13,728 nt of DNA from Nanobdellota archaeon (GCA_018812465.1 JAHJCS010000229.1:1-13728), one strand, 5' to 3'; positions 6,963 through 13,728 are shown, numbered from the stretch's first letter. Made by a program: numbers and translations. Notes: generated by a model from the sequence alone, not told the origin.

Positions 6963-8344
6963 TAAAGAGAATAGAATGGAAAAGGGTTTGGGCAAGGAAA
7001 TACGCACCTTATATTGCATCAACATTCATGAGAGTCTTCATGACAAAACCTGGCTTTGACATGTGCAAAAACAAGCTTTTCCTGCCAGAAGGAGGAATCA
7101 ATGCAATCTATTTTGCAGAGGATGAGTTCAGCCAGCTGATAAAGAATGCTACTGAGCTTCTCATGAAGGATGATATGAGACAGTTCGCAGAAGAGTATGA
7201 GAATACGTTCAGAAAGTTCCTGTCATGGGCTGAGAATTTCAGCAAAACAGACTTCAGCAGCCTTTCTGACAAGGAGATCATTGCCAAGCTTGAGGAATGC
7301 AGCAGGAATATAACTGAGTCAGCAGAAGACCAGTTCTTCTCATTCGTTGTTCTTGAAGGTCCAGGAAGGGAGCTTGAGAAAATGCTCTCTTTATATAGCA
7401 ATAAGGAAAAGATAAAACAGTGGATAGCCACACCGTACAAGGAGACTAAGCTGACAAAGATAAGGCTTGAGCTGCTCAAAATGATGAAAGAAAGAAAGAC
7501 ATCAGAAAAAGAGCTGAAGGATTATGCAGAGAGGAACAGGTGGATAACAGTATATGAGTTTGTAGACAAGCCGTTCACAATAGATGATGCCAGAGAGATA
7601 ATGGCCCATATAAAAGACCCTGAGAAAGAGATTGAGAATATAAAAGCCATCAACAAGGATAATCTGAACAATTACAATGAGTTCATCAAGAGCATAGATG
7701 ATGAGAAGCTGAAGAAGACTGCAAAGATCATGCACTATTTCACATATCTTAAGGAAATGAGAGATGATTATAGGAGGCATGCATATTATCTTCTTGCGCC
7801 TTTCATAAATGAACTAGCAAAGAGAGCAGGTATGACGCTGATTGAAGTCAACCAGCTTATCCATAAAGAGATTGTAGATGCAATAAAGACCCATGATCCA
7901 GGATATAAGAAGAAAGCTCAGGCACGCCAGAAGAAATACTCCCTGCTGTTTAAAGACGGAGAACTTAGCATATTCGATTATGATATCTCTCCTGATTATA
8001 TAAAAGAGCAGGAGTCAGGAAAAGAATCAGAGATAAAAGGTGTTGTGGCAAACAAAGGCAAGGTCACTGGGAAAGTTAATATTATATTCCACAGGAATGA
8101 TTTCAGCAAGTTCAGGCAGGGAGATGTGCTTGTAACTCCCATGACCCACCCGGAGTTCATGCCTGTGATAAAAAAAGCCATTGCAATAATCACAGATGAA
8201 GGAGGCATAACCTGCCATGCTGCGATAACAGCAAGGGAATTTGGGGTACCATGCATTATAGGGACTAAGATAGCTACAAAGGCCTTGAAAGATGGCGACA
8301 GAGTGGAAGTTGATGCAGACAGCGGAATTGTAAGAAAACTTTAA
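6959..8344 (+). CDS. P5: divergent helical domain + phosphohistidine swivelling domain protein
   Basis: 461 residues, the shortest and most divergent of the seven. The swivel domain (about 359-461) is intact: TPMTHPEFMPVIKKA, DEGGITCHAAITAREFGVP, phosphohistidine at 420, GTKIATKALKDGD. The helical region has lost several family landmarks: the Trp-Asp-Glu-Arg-Lys motif is replaced by LKEMRDDYR (264-272), the FFWLxNNY element by NRWITVYEF (193-201), AP...SF by ATPYKET (157-163), and no TGKEA is visible. The N-terminus is unusually basic and aromatic (IEWKRVWARKYAPY). Because the lost motifs cluster in the helical half while the His loop is well kept, a changed acceptor or partner with retained phosphate carriage is the simplest reading. 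Last gene of the ATGA-overlapped block; its tail codons are GTA AGA AAA, which form no ribosome binding site. Confidence 0.88.
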   Translation: MIKRIEWKRVWARKYAPYIASTFMRVFMTKPGFDMCKNKLFLPEGGINAIYFAEDEFSQLIKNATELLMKDDMRQFAEEYENTFRKFLSWAENFSKTDFSSLSDKEIIAKLEECSRNITESAEDQFFSFVVLEGPGRELEKMLSLYSNKEKIKQWIATPYKETKLTKIRLELLKMMKERKTSEKELKDYAERNRWITVYEFVDKPFTIDDAREIMAHIKDPEKEIENIKAINKDNLNNYNEFIKSIDDEKLKKTAKIMHYFTYLKEMRDDYRRHAYYLLAPFINELAKRAGMTLIEVNQLIHKEIVDAIKTHDPGYKKKAQARQKKYSLLFKDGELSIFDYDISPDYIKEQESGKESEIKGVVANKGKVTGKVNIIFHRNDFSKFRQGDVLVTPMTHPEFMPVIKKAIAIITDEGGITCHAAITAREFGVPCIIGTKIATKALKDGDRVEVDADSGIVRKL

Positions 8345-8407
8345 ATTAAACACCAGATTCATAAATCAAAGTGATATATAGATTATAATAAGACGCGGGG
8401 TGCAATC
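8345..8407 (+). promoter_or_regulatory. Possible internal promoter and RBS before the pta-like gene
   Basis: This 63-nt gap is the only sizeable one inside the array. It has A+T-rich TATA-like candidates at 8341-8350 (TTAAATTAAA, starting within the P5 stop codon) and 8374-8380 (ATATATA), and a GGGGTG ribosome binding site at 8397-8402, 5 nt before ATG 8408. The 8374-8380 element would start transcription around 8405 and exclude the ribosome binding site, so the upstream candidate, giving a leader of some 35 nt, fits better. Which one is used cannot be settled from sequence. Confidence 0.4.
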
Positions 8408-9400
8408 ATGAAAAATCTGATTAGGATAATGAAACAGACAGCCAAGGACAACAGGAAGAAGATAGTCATAGGCGAAGGCTGGGATGAGCGATGCCTGAAG
8501 GCAGCAGATTATGTCCTTAGAGAGGGCTATGCTGACCTTGTCCTGCTAGGTGATGAGAAACAGATAATGAAAGAAGCAGAGGAGTTCAAGGTAGACATCA
8601 CAGCAGCAGAGATAATAAACCCAAAGACTTCTGAAATGAGAGAGAAACTCGCAAAAGATCTTTATGAACTCAGGAAAGCAAAAGGTATGACAGAAGAAAA
8701 GGCATTAAAGCTTCTTGATGATGTGAATTACTTTGGCTGCATGCTTGTGCATACAGGATATGTGGATGGCATGGCAGGCAGCGCAATCTGCTCAACTGCT
8801 GAACTGATGAGACCTGCTCTCCAGATAATCAAGACAAAACCTGATGCAAAGCTTGTGTCAGAAGTCCTTATCTCAGAGGACAGGAAAAACAATAGGATTC
8901 TCATGTTCTCTGACTGTAGCCTGAATATTGATCCTGATGCAGAGCAGCTTGCACATATTGCTGTAAATGCAGCTGACCTTGCAAAATCATTCAACTTTGA
9001 GCCAAAAGTTGCTCTGCTCTCTTTCTCAACAAAAGGGTCTGGAGGAGATGCTGACATAATAAAGAAATCAAGGGAAGCAGCAAAGCTTGCCCAGGAGATG
9101 AGGCCAAGCTATGTGATTGATGCTGAATACCAGGGAGATGCTGCAACAAATCCTCATGCAGCAAAGAGGAAATGTAAGGATGCAAAGATAATGGGGGATG
9201 CGAATGTTCTTGTTTTCCCAAACCTCACTGCAGGCAATATAACACTCCACTTATTGTCACAACTTTCTGATATGAAGATTGACCTGTCAGCTCTTGTGGG
9301 CATAAGGAAACCAGTCATGATTCTTGGAAGAAGCACCCCATTAGAGACAGTCATAAATCTCATAATAATGGCTGCTTTTGAGGCAAACACCAGCAAGTAA
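8408..9400 (+). CDS. pta: Phosphate acetyltransferase (Pta)-like protein with altered catalytic loop
   Basis: 330 residues, the normal length of a single-domain Pta, which interconverts acetyl-CoA + Pi and acetyl phosphate + CoA. Seen: KIVIGEGWDERCLKAA (18-33), VDGMAGSAICSTAELMRPAL (119-138, including the conserved Arg135), FSDCSLNIDPDAEQLA (167-182), VALLSFST (201-208), VIDAEYQGDAA (236-246), VLVFPNLTAGNI (267-278). The C-terminal active-site loop, KPVNDLSRGCSVEDIVN in typical Pta, reads KPVMILGRSTPLETVIN: the Arg is kept (308), the preceding Ser is Gly307, and the catalytic Asp position is Thr314. The GPILQGL element before it is also missing. This C-terminus resembles the non-catalytic Pta-like domain of MaeB malic enzymes, which bind acetyl-CoA as an effector. 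It could be an acyl-CoA sensor, an enzyme with another acyl substrate, or a weak Pta. It sits inside the carrier array, 9 nt before P6. Confidence 0.85.
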   Translation: MKNLIRIMKQTAKDNRKKIVIGEGWDERCLKAADYVLREGYADLVLLGDEKQIMKEAEEFKVDITAAEIINPKTSEMREKLAKDLYELRKAKGMTEEKALKLLDDVNYFGCMLVHTGYVDGMAGSAICSTAELMRPALQIIKTKPDAKLVSEVLISEDRKNNRILMFSDCSLNIDPDAEQLAHIAVNAADLAKSFNFEPKVALLSFSTKGSGGDADIIKKSREAAKLAQEMRPSYVIDAEYQGDAATNPHAAKRKCKDAKIMGDANVLVFPNLTAGNITLHLLSQLSDMKIDLSALVGIRKPVMILGRSTPLETVINLIIMAAFEANTSK

Positions 9401-9409
9401 AGAGGGCGC

Positions 9410-10834
9410 ATGATTGATCCTAAAAAAGAGATTTTCAAGTGGGGGCCTATTGAGGGAAGGCCTATCTATATTGACATCTTTGTTGAAGCATTTGTCAAAT
9501 ATCCTGATTTCATTGACGGCTCATGGCCTGACAGCATTGGTTATTTCAAGGATGACTTTGTCACATTCATCTTTGATGACCATGACTTAAGGCAGAGAGG
9601 AGAGCATCTCTTCAAAGAGCATGTCATGAATGACTCAAAGTTGAAGAAAGCGTATGATGAATGGATAGAAGTGACAAAGAGGATAAAGCAGACAGAAGAA
9701 AGGGTCAATAAAGGCCTTTCTGGCATGAGTGACCATGGACTTTATGAACTTCTTGTTAAGTGGAATAAAATACACCTTGACTTCTGGCTTACTGGATTCC
9801 TTCCTGAGCTAAGCAACTGGGGAGGCGAGCAGATACTCAAGAAAAAGATAATCAAATCCTACAAAAAAGGATTCATAGAGATCTTTGAGAAGCTCAGCGC
9901 ACCTGAGAATATATCATTCTTTGAGAAAGAGCAGCTTGAGTTCATGAAAATCAAGCTGATGGCTCCTTTGGACAGGGAAAGGCAGATTGCAGTCCACCAG
10001 ATGAACTATTACTGGCTCAGGAACAATTATGGATCAACAAAAATGCTTGAAGAGCAATGGTTCAGAAAAGAGCTTGAGAAAATAAGCAGGGAAGAGGCAG
10101 AGAACAGGATCAAAGAGATAAATCATTATCCAGAGAAAGTTAGACAGGAGAAAGATGAGGCCATACAGAAGTACAGCATCCCAAAAGAGATTGTCAGGAT
10201 AGCTGACAAGCTCGCTTACTGTGTATTGTGGCAGGATTACAGGAAGAGCTTCATTTTCATAGCTAACCATATTGTGACACAGTTTGTGAGGGAGATAAGC
10301 AGGAGGAAACAGGTTGATTTCAAGGAATTATGCTGTTACACCACAGAAGAGCTTGAACATCTCATGGAGAAAGGAACAAAAGCCCAGTCCAGAGAGAGGC
10401 TTGAGGGTTTCCTGCAGTATTATAATGAAGGAGATGGATTGTCATATTTCACAGGCAAAGAAGCCCAGAACATGGCAAGGCCTTTTCTGAAGGTTGATTT
10501 TGACCCAAACATGAATGAGTTCAAGGGCATTGTTGTCAGCATGGGAGAGAAAGTGAGAGGAAGAGCAATAGTCATGAACAAGCCAGAACCAGAAAGGATG
10601 CAGCAGGGAGATATCCTTATTGCGCCAATGACATCACCTGATTATGTGGTTGCGATGAGAAAAGCAAGCGCCATAATAACAGATGCAGGAGGCATGACCT
10701 GCCATGCAGCGATTGTGTCAAGAGAGCTTGATGTGCCGTGTATTGTGAACACAAAGATAGCGACAAAGCTTCTGAAGGACGGAGACATGATAGAGGTTGA
10801 TACAAAGAAAGGTGTTGTGAGGAAGATAAAATAA
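9410..10834 (+). CDS. P6: helical domain + phosphohistidine swivelling domain protein
   Basis: 474 residues. Landmarks: LSAPENISFF (162-171), YYWLRNNY (200-207), WQDYRK (274-279), FTGKEA (347-352), and the swivel domain from about 371 with APMTSPDYVVAMRKA and DAGGMTCHAAIVSRELDVP, phosphohistidine at 432. Differences from the consensus: MTSPD for MTRPE, DAGGM for DEGGI, and CIVNTK for CIIGTK, so the surface around the His loop is modified although the His remains. Starts 9 nt after the Pta-like stop; the GAGGG at 9402-9406 is only 3 nt from the ATG, tight spacing that may lower initiation or rely on coupling. The N-terminus has no similarity I can see to the other paralogues. Confidence 0.9.
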   Translation: MIDPKKEIFKWGPIEGRPIYIDIFVEAFVKYPDFIDGSWPDSIGYFKDDFVTFIFDDHDLRQRGEHLFKEHVMNDSKLKKAYDEWIEVTKRIKQTEERVNKGLSGMSDHGLYELLVKWNKIHLDFWLTGFLPELSNWGGEQILKKKIIKSYKKGFIEIFEKLSAPENISFFEKEQLEFMKIKLMAPLDRERQIAVHQMNYYWLRNNYGSTKMLEEQWFRKELEKISREEAENRIKEINHYPEKVRQEKDEAIQKYSIPKEIVRIADKLAYCVLWQDYRKSFIFIANHIVTQFVREISRRKQVDFKELCCYTTEELEHLMEKGTKAQSRERLEGFLQYYNEGDGLSYFTGKEAQNMARPFLKVDFDPNMNEFKGIVVSMGEKVRGRAIVMNKPEPERMQQGDILIAPMTSPDYVVAMRKASAIITDAGGMTCHAAIVSRELDVPCIVNTKIATKLLKDGDMIEVDTKKGVVRKIK

Positions 10835-10848
10835 ATGAGGTATATGAT

Positions 10849-12414
10849 ATGTCAATGAAATTCATCCCAGGCCTGGCAAAACAGAAAGTGAACAGCTGGA
10901 TAAACAAAGAATGGTATCATCAGAGGTTTGATGGAAGCCCTTATTTCATGCATTTCATTGCAGAGGGAGAGATTAGCCTGCACAGGGAGAGGAAGAAAGG
11001 GGGCTATTTTACTGTGCATTACTGCTTCTATGATGAAGGAAAAGCAGACTGGTACATCCTCATGGATGATATAAAGCAGGTTTACACCTCTGTGATCAAA
11101 GAGAGCAGAAAGAATCCTGATATAAGCTCTGATCTTATCAAAGCATGGCAGAAAGACCAGGAGCTTTTCTACAAGAAATGTATTGAAGTTGGAGACATTG
11201 ACTTGACAAAGCTTAATGACCAAGAGCTTATTGAACTGCATGATGAGTTTGCCCAGATAGCTCTCAACAAAAACAGCTCATCATCATTGATTGACGGCTT
11301 TGCTCTTGGAACAGATGAGATGATAGCAGAAGAGATAAAGAAAGCCTATGAGAAATCAGATTTAAGCAAGGATAAGAGATTTGCTGAGGTATTCTCAATA
11401 CTGACTGCTCCTGTACACAGGTCTTTTATCAATGAGGCTGAGGTGAGCCTTTTCAGGGTTGCTCAGGCAATAGAGAAAGAGAAATTAAAGGATGTCTTCA
11501 GGCACAAAGATCCTAAATATATACTCAATGAGCTAAAAGGAAAGAGAGCATTGCAGCTTCTTCAGGAACACCAACAGAACTTCTTCTGGATAAAGAACAA
11601 TTATGTCAGCACATTCATAATCACATTAGAAGAGCTGGTTATAGAGATAAAGAAGCTCTTTGACCTGGGCATTGACCTGCAGAAAGATGCAGAGAAGATA
11701 GAGCATACTCCTGTAATCAACAAGCAGGATAAAGAAGACATGATGAAGAGCATAAAGCTAGGAAAAGAGCTCAAGATATTGATAAAGATCTCAGAGGATT
11801 TCACATACTGGCAGGATGAAAGGAAAAAGTCAACTATGTGGAATATGCATTATTTCAGCAGTATACTCAAGGAATTGAGCAGGAGAGTGGGGCTTGATAT
11901 TGAAGATATGAAATATATGACCTGCAGAGAGGTCAGTATAATATTTGAGCATGCTCCAACAGCAGCAGAGCTTCAGGCCAGAAGAAAGAATGGTGTCTAT
12001 TACTGGGATGAAGAAGGCATTGATGCCCTGCACTCCAAAGAAGCTGATGAGGTCAGGCAGAAAGTGCTTGGAAGCCAGGACATGAGTGATGTTGATGATT
12101 TCAGAGGTTTGACAGCATGCACAGGAAAGGCTGTAGGCCATGTGAAAATACTCAAGAGCGCAACAGAGATAAACAAAATAGAACCAGGAGACATCCTTGT
12201 CGCAGTCATGACCAGGCCTGACTATGTTCCTGCAATGAAGAAAGCAGCAGCAATAGTGACTGATGAAGGAGGCATAACAAGCCATGCTGCGATTGTGAGC
12301 AGAGAGCTGGGCATACCCTGCATAATAGGCACCAAGATAGCAACAAAAGTTTTAAAGGAAGGCCAGTTAGTAGAGGTCAATGCCAATCATGGATGGGTTA
12401 AAATCATAAGATAG
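10849..12414 (+). CDS. P7: helical domain + phosphohistidine swivelling domain protein (longest paralogue)
   Basis: 521 residues. Landmarks: LTAPVHRSF (185-193), FFWIKNNY (245-252), WQDERK (321-326), SKEADEV (396-402) in place of TGKEA, and the swivel domain from about 416 with AVMTRPDYVPAMKKA and DEGGITSHAAIVSRELGIP, phosphohistidine at 479. The residue before the His is Ser instead of the usual Cys. N-terminal EWYHQRFDGSPYFM and the C-terminal NANHGWVKIIR resemble P3, marking a P3/P7 subgroup. The start ATG at 10849 is supported by GAGGT at 10837-10841 with 7 nt spacing; a second in-frame ATG lies two codons later. It follows P6 by 14 nt and is the last carrier gene. Confidence 0.9.
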   Translation: MSMKFIPGLAKQKVNSWINKEWYHQRFDGSPYFMHFIAEGEISLHRERKKGGYFTVHYCFYDEGKADWYILMDDIKQVYTSVIKESRKNPDISSDLIKAWQKDQELFYKKCIEVGDIDLTKLNDQELIELHDEFAQIALNKNSSSSLIDGFALGTDEMIAEEIKKAYEKSDLSKDKRFAEVFSILTAPVHRSFINEAEVSLFRVAQAIEKEKLKDVFRHKDPKYILNELKGKRALQLLQEHQQNFFWIKNNYVSTFIITLEELVIEIKKLFDLGIDLQKDAEKIEHTPVINKQDKEDMMKSIKLGKELKILIKISEDFTYWQDERKKSTMWNMHYFSSILKELSRRVGLDIEDMKYMTCREVSIIFEHAPTAAELQARRKNGVYYWDEEGIDALHSKEADEVRQKVLGSQDMSDVDDFRGLTACTGKAVGHVKILKSATEINKIEPGDILVAVMTRPDYVPAMKKAAAIVTDEGGITSHAAIVSRELGIPCIIGTKIATKVLKEGQLVEVNANHGWVKIIR

Positions 12415-12440
12415 TAAGAGAATAACATAACATTAAAGAC

Positions 12441-12518
12441 AACCAATGGTCGTGGGGCTGAGCGAAGCGAACGCCCCACTTGGTTCGCGTGTTAACGGAG
12501 CGAGCCGTTATGCGTGAA
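12441..12518 (+). other. GC-rich structured element: two hairpins with GAGCGA loops and possible pseudoknot
   Basis: Within the 131-nt gap after P7 this segment is far richer in G+C than its surroundings. Hairpin 1: GTGGGGC (12452-12458) pairs with GCCCCAC (12473-12479) around a 14-nt loop containing GAGCGAAGCGAAC; AACCAA (12441-12446) can extend it with TTGGTT (12480-12485) past a 5-nt bulge. Hairpin 2: TTCGCGTG (12484-12491) plus TAACGG (12493-12498) pair with CCGTTA (12505-12510) plus TGCGTGAA (12511-12518), one bulged T, loop AGCGAG. The loop segment GCGAAC (12467-12472) is also complementary to GTTCGC (12483-12488), allowing a pseudoknot or an alternative fold. No T-run follows, so a simple terminator is unlikely. 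It may be a leader RNA, a dispersed palindromic repeat, or a small RNA; I do not recognise it. Confidence 0.6.
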
Positions 12519-12534
12519 GATAATAAAGAATTAA

Positions 12535-12539
12535 GGGTG
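12535..12539 (+). promoter_or_regulatory. Ribosome binding site fixing the start of the hexapeptide-repeat protein
   Basis: GGGTG, 6 nt before the ATG at 12546 and of the same type as the GGGGTG ahead of the Pta-like gene. It selects ATG 12546 over the in-frame TTG at 12480, whose first codons would lie inside the structured element. Confidence 0.6.
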
Positions 12540-12545
12540 TTAAAT

Positions 12546-13658
12546 ATGAACCAGAAAGAAAGGATAAAGAAAGCAATTGAAGTCATTCAGAGCGGAAAGA
12601 AGAGAAAAGCCATCATAGATCTTGATGACACTGATTTTAATATCAAACCATTGCCGAAGTTGTGGTGGAACAAGCTTGTGTTCTTCTGCCAGAAATGGAT
12701 TGTGCCATCGCACATAAAGAACTGGCTTCTCAGAACAACAGGAATGAATGTAGGACATGATGCATGCATCCCTCATTACATTGACTTTGACCCTTATTTT
12801 CCAGAGCTGATATACCTAGGATCTGGTGCATTGATTGGAGGAGACTCAAACTTATGGACACACAAGGTTGAGGGAAAGAAGCTGATTATTGGAAAGGTTG
12901 AGCTTAAGGACAAGACAATGATATCTGGCTTTGTGACATTATGGCCAGGAGCATTAGTGAACAAGAACTCTATTGTCAGCCTCAAGTCAAAGCTTGATCA
13001 TGAGATTCCAGAAGGAGAGATATGGGAAGGAGAACCTGCAAAATGCGTATTCAAACTTTCTCCTGAACAGATTGACAAGTATTTCAAGAAAGTTGATATG
13101 GACCCAAAAGAGTATTACAGAGAATTCAGGAAGAAAGTCAATGCATTCCAGAAAGATCCTAACCACAGCTATTTCAAAGTCCAGTATGGAGGGAAAAGGG
13201 CAGGAGCAGGAAATGACTGGTGGAGAGCAAGGAATGTGTTCAGAATATTCTATAATGGACCGATTGTAGAGCTTATAAGACTCCTTCCTCACAACTGGTT
13301 CAAGACTCTGCTCTGCAGGATGATCGGAGTAAAGCTTGGAAAGAATGTGTACATAGGCAAAGGAACTGTGTTTGATCATATATACTGCGACACTGTGACT
13401 CTTGAGGATAATGTGAGGATTGATGACCACTGCTATTTTGATGGACATGAATACACAATAGCCCAGACAATATTTGGCAGGGTCCTTGTGAAGAAAGGAG
13501 CTCATCTGAAACACCACACATTTGTTAGGACAGGATGCACAATAAGTGAGAACACAGTAATAGAACCCTGGAGCATGTGCGCAAAAGAGATTCCCCCTAA
13601 TGAAGTCTGGGGAGGAATGCCTGCAAGATTCATAAAAAAGAAGGGTAATAAGAAGTAA
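12546..13658 (+). CDS. Tandem hexapeptide-repeat (left-handed beta-helix) acyltransferase-like protein
   Basis: 370 residues from ATG 12546. Two similar halves, each with a helical lead-in and a hexapeptide-type coil. Half 1 (about 50-168): HIKNWLLRTTGMNVG, then IYLGSGALIGGD, a His at 106, and the exit signature EIPEGEIWEGEPAKCVF. Half 2 (about 245-364): WFKTLLCRMIGVKLGKNVYIG, TLEDNVRIDDH, FDGHEYT with His301, and EIPPNEVWGGMPARFI. The IP..E.W.G.PA exit and the GH.Y-type His loop are usual for WcaF-like acetyltransferases and for the tandem acyltransferase-like end of Pls/PosA peptide synthetases. A charged linker (about 170-230) separates the halves. It probably transfers an acetyl or other acyl group from an acyl-CoA; the substrate is unknown. 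Trimeric assembly is usual for the family. Association with the array is by proximity and shared direction only; a 131-nt gap separates it from P7. Confidence 0.85.
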   Translation: MNQKERIKKAIEVIQSGKKRKAIIDLDDTDFNIKPLPKLWWNKLVFFCQKWIVPSHIKNWLLRTTGMNVGHDACIPHYIDFDPYFPELIYLGSGALIGGDSNLWTHKVEGKKLIIGKVELKDKTMISGFVTLWPGALVNKNSIVSLKSKLDHEIPEGEIWEGEPAKCVFKLSPEQIDKYFKKVDMDPKEYYREFRKKVNAFQKDPNHSYFKVQYGGKRAGAGNDWWRARNVFRIFYNGPIVELIRLLPHNWFKTLLCRMIGVKLGKNVYIGKGTVFDHIYCDTVTLEDNVRIDDHCYFDGHEYTIAQTIFGRVLVKKGAHLKHHTFVRTGCTISENTVIEPWSMCAKEIPPNEVWGGMPARFIKKKGNKK

Positions 13659-13728
13659 ACTATATATAGCAATAAGCCTTATTTATTCATTATGATAATC
13701 ATAATCTACCTCATGAGCATTGAGGACA
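13659..13728. other. Right-edge intergenic segment: possible TATA box and edge of another gene
   Basis: TATATATA at 13661-13668 is TATA-like; its centre is about 27 nt before the ATG at 13692, which opens a plus frame (MIIIIYLMSIED) to the window end, the same geometry as leaderless glyS. Alternatively the minus strand has a frame open from 13727 ending at TAA (13685-13683), reading VLNAHEVDYDYHNE, which would be the C-terminus of a convergent gene. The T-rich stretch around 13679-13691 could then serve as terminator sequence for the upstream gene. Too little sequence to decide. Confidence 0.35.

Noticed and set aside
2119..12285. Minus-strand open frames across the array
   Set aside because: They are antisense to well-supported genes, and many simply mirror the conserved swivel-domain coding sequence at the same relative place in each paralogue.
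1197..12414. Complete PEP synthase or pyruvate phosphate dikinase genes
   Set aside because: Each protein is only 461-521 residues, with the swivel domain at the very C-terminus and no ATP-grasp or TIM-barrel motifs.
12452..12518. tRNA gene or factor-independent terminator in the GC-rich gap
   Set aside because: No cloverleaf with acceptor stem and T-loop signature can be drawn, and no T-run follows either hairpin.
12480..12545. TTG start at 12480 extending the hexapeptide protein by 22 residues
   Set aside because: The extension runs through the GC-rich hairpins; ATG 12546 has a properly spaced GGGTG site and a natural N-terminus.
1..13728. CRISPR arrays, insertion sequences, transposases or phage genes
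   Set aside because: No regularly spaced repeats, terminal inverted repeats or transposase-like proteins were found; the repetition here is of paralogous genes.

Overview
The window looks archaeal, and its style is that of a small-genome DPANN-type lineage; the exact lineage is inference. The reasons are an archaeal/eukaryotic-type glycyl-tRNA synthetase with a four-Cys zinc site, TATA-box-like elements about 27 nt upstream of an apparently leaderless start, purine-rich ribosome binding sites of the GAGG/GGGTG kind, arginine written almost entirely as AGA/AGG, and tightly packed same-strand genes with ATGA overlaps.

Layout. Positions 1-1098 (minus) hold the N-terminal 366 codons of glycyl-tRNA synthetase, which runs off the left edge. 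A 98-nt divergent promoter region follows. From 1197 to 12414 (plus) lies an array of seven paralogous proteins of about 460-520 residues, called P1-P7 here. Each has a long alpha-helical N-terminal region followed by a C-terminal phosphohistidine swivelling domain of the PEP synthase / pyruvate phosphate dikinase type (PEP-utilizing enzyme mobile domain). None has the ATP-grasp nucleotide-binding domain or the PEP/pyruvate TIM barrel that normally accompanies that domain. P1-P5 are joined by 4-nt ATGA overlaps. A phosphate-acetyltransferase-like gene (8408-9400) sits between P5 and P6, and P6 and P7 follow at short spacing. P2 is broken by one in-frame TGA.

After P7 comes a 131-nt gap with a strikingly GC-rich, highly foldable element (two hairpins, possible pseudoknot). 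Then comes a 370-residue protein with two tandem hexapeptide-repeat (left-handed beta-helix) acyltransferase-like domains. The last 70 nt contain a possible promoter and the edge of another gene.

How the genes may work together (inference). The order helical domain then His domain matches the C-terminal two thirds of rifampin phosphotransferase, where a helical domain binds the acceptor and the swivel His carries phosphate. The seven proteins could be a set of acceptor-specific phosphate carriers that depend on a kinase domain supplied in trans. All seven keep the swivel histidine, while their first ~60 residues differ strongly, which suggests one chemistry applied to several substrates or partners. 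The Pta-like protein has lost residues at the catalytic loop and may be a sensor or a divergent enzyme; if active it would tie the array to acetyl-CoA / acetyl phosphate, which the downstream acyltransferase could also use. This array is the candidate undescribed system of the window.
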